Below, piece by piece: positions 62,782-64,000 of a stretch of 64,000 bases of DNA. Source of the stretch: Coprococcus_C sp934318045 (GTDB taxonomy: Bacteria > Bacillota > Clostridia > Lachnospirales > Lachnospiraceae). The position numbers were made by a program, and so were the translations under genes. Position 1 is the first letter of the stretch. The number at the start of each line of letters is the position of its first letter. The DNA lies in contig CAKREY010000001.1 of assembly GCA_934318045.1 (NCBI GenBank), forward strand, positions 62,001 through 126,000, given 5' to 3'. The notes beneath the pieces were generated by a model. It saw only the letters and a list, made by a program, of their open reading frames with translations, did no database searches and had not been told where the DNA came from.

Positions 62782-63562
62782 CGTCCGGCACCTCCTTGTA
62801 CATGTAAATCTCCAATGTGATTGTAAGTACACGCTGGACATCGATATCGTATTCTCCGTCCTCGGTCAGGTTGGATACACTCCGCTCTTCGGACCAGGAA
62901 TAATTACATACCCGGATTTTTTTCTCGCTGTTCGACAGATCTTCAATCAACTGCTGCAGATTCTTCTCGTCTCCGCCAAGCCGCATCGTCACAGTTGCAT
63001 TGCAAATACCTGTCGTAACCGGTTCCGCATCTGCTAACCCAAAATCAGCATCCGCGCTGTCTGAATCATCGGACATACCGCCACTTTCTTCTGCGGCATC
63101 AATTTCTGCTTGTTCTGCTTTTGCGCCCTGTGGCTCTTCCGTTGTCTCATCGGAATTCTCATTTTCGAGTGCCTGCGCACGTTTGGAATATACATATGGC
63201 TGAAGTGTCGTCTCATCCTGTGGCATCTCGATAGAAAGGTCATATGATTCGAGGTTATAACCAAGCACTAACCCTGTAAAATATTTATCTACCGCCGAGC
63301 TATCCATCATTGGGAAAAATGATTTCCGCACCGTCTGGATTTTCTCATTCATCGACGCATTGTCCGCCTCTAACATCGGAACCTGCACGAGTTTCATCTC
63401 ATTTTCGCTCTGCAGCTCCACTTGCTTGTCCATTTCTTTATCTGTCTTGATAATCTCCTTTACGACCGGGTAGATTCCCCAGTAACCGATGCAGACAACG
63501 ATTACAAAGATGGACAACATAATCAGGAGGTTTTTGTCTTTTTGTGTCATTTCCAATTTCAT
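62765..63562 (-). CDS. PilO-like type IV pilus inner-membrane alignment protein
   Basis: 265 residues: cytoplasmic MKLEMTQKDKN, one transmembrane helix (LLIMLSIFVIVVCIGYWGIY), a coiled-coil (about 35-85), and an extracellular domain with an acidic low-complexity insert (about 125-165, rich in Glu/Asp/Ala/Ser). Size, topology and position between pilN-like and pilB point to PilO, though sequence similarity is weak. ATG overlaps the pilN-like stop by 4 nt. Confidence 0.75.
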   Translation of the reverse strand: MKLEMTQKDKNLLIMLSIFVIVVCIGYWGIYPVVKEIIKTDKEMDKQVELQSENEMKLVQVPMLEADNASMNEKIQTVRKSFFPMMDSSAVDKYFTGLVLGYNLESYDLSIEMPQDETTLQPYVYSKRAQALENENSDETTEEPQGAKAEQAEIDAAEESGGMSDDSDSADADFGLADAEPVTTGICNATVTMRLGGDEKNLQQLIEDLSNSEKKIRVCNYSWSEERSVSNLTEDGEYDIDVQRVLTITLEIYMYKEVPDDGDAE

Positions 63563-64000
63563 GCCAATCCCTCCTGTTCTATACTTCTGCCATATGCGTC
63601 AAGCAATCCAGTGCTACCGGTATGTACATCCGCCAGCCACTTTCCGCCAGCAATCTGTACATCCGATACCCGCGTTCCAACGCCAGCCTGTGATTCCGAC
63701 ACACGCGTTCCGCCATTCGGACGCAATCCAATCTCATCCCCAGCAGGCACTGACTCCTCCGCAGGTGCTGTCTCCTCCGCAGGCTGTGCATCCGTATCCG
63801 TGTGGCGTCCTGCTGATTCTGCCAATGTACATGTCACATGGATATCCCACAGATTATCCGATTCCACAAAGGAATAACCTGTATAATCGACATCGTTAAA
63901 GATATCCTCGTTGCACAGATTTCGTATGAATACGTTGATATTGTCAACCGTATCCGAGCGAGCAGTCATCGCAAGCGAACCGGTATCTGCATCAAATGAT
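63559..64000 (-). CDS. PilN-like fimbrial assembly protein (C-terminal part only)
   Basis: The frame is open to the right edge; the upstream part is outside the window. Visible residues before the internal Met read SFDADTGSLAMTARSDTV, then NINVFIRNL, which looks like the PilN C-terminal domain (a beta-rich segment with G-x-L-x-L-x-A-x-S and F-x-x-x-L). The tail beyond is Glu/Pro/Ser-rich and low complexity (about 70 residues), longer than usual. Assignment rests mostly on position before pilO and pilB. Confidence 0.65.
   Translation of the reverse strand, partial: SFDADTGSLAMTARSDTVDNINVFIRNLCNEDIFNDVDYTGYSFVESDNLWDIHVTCTLAESAGRHTDTDAQPAEETAPAEESVPAGDEIGLRPNGGTRVSESQAGVGTRVSDVQIAGGKWLADVHTGSTGLLDAYGRSIEQEGLA

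Overview
The window comes from a low-to-mid GC, spore-forming anaerobic Firmicute, most likely a Lachnospiraceae/Clostridia member. This is inferred from spore genes (spoIVA, dipicolinate synthase, dacF-type carboxypeptidase), the IspH-S1 fusion, a split biotin-dependent sodium-pump decarboxylase, formate-THF ligase with FolD, a CBS-regulated PPase and cellobiose phosphorylase. Nearly all genes lie on the minus strand. Only asnB, an HD-GYP gene, the pyrophosphatase gene and one orphan gene run on plus, so the window probably lies on one replichore arm.

Layout. 1-7 kb: methionine synthase (cut by the left edge), purine nucleoside phosphorylase, an L,D-transpeptidase, a metallophosphoesterase and a D,D-carboxypeptidase. 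7-13 kb: asparagine synthetase, a sporulation block (DacF, SpoVFA, SpoVFB) with a convincing sigma-K-type promoter before spoVFA, and an HD-GYP c-di-GMP phosphodiesterase candidate. 13-27.4 kb: a long collinear minus-strand block, read rplS, lepB, rbgA, lepB, rnhB, ylqG, ylqH, yraN, pgeF, DUF512, der, plsY, gpsA, spoIVA, scpA, scpB. It has a sigma-A promoter before rplS and a sigma-E-like promoter before spoIVA. 27.5-34.2 kb: trkH/trkA potassium uptake, a flavoprotein, cmk, ispH-S1 and cheR.

34.3-39.8 kb: a five-gene biotin-dependent carboxyltransferase/sodium-pump operon that carries both an MmdA-like (CoA-ester) and an OadA/5S-like (keto-acid) carboxyltransferase, plus an OadG unit fused to a predicted lipoprotein domain. 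40-48.4 kb: a housekeeping operon of tepA-like protease, ftsK/spoIIIE, fhs, folD, rimO and pgsA. 48.6-56.5 kb: CBS-type pyrophosphatase (plus strand), MATE transporter, cellobiose phosphorylase and PNPase.

56.7-64 kb is the accessory part. Two arrays of one repeat family with a period of about 113 bp (about seven and four units) flank an orphan PD-(D/E)XK-like gene and a type IV pilus locus (pilN, pilO, pilB, pilT, pilin). Each 113-bp unit of the first array is itself two related stem-loop modules of about 37 nt, and the period is not a multiple of three, so the arrays are not protein repeats. The second array sits between pilB and pilT, inside the apparent pilus transcription unit. These arrays are the strongest candidate here for something undescribed. 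PilB has an MshEN-like c-di-GMP-binding N-terminus, which with the HD-GYP gene hints at c-di-GMP control of pili. No tRNA, rRNA, CRISPR array or insertion sequence was recognised.
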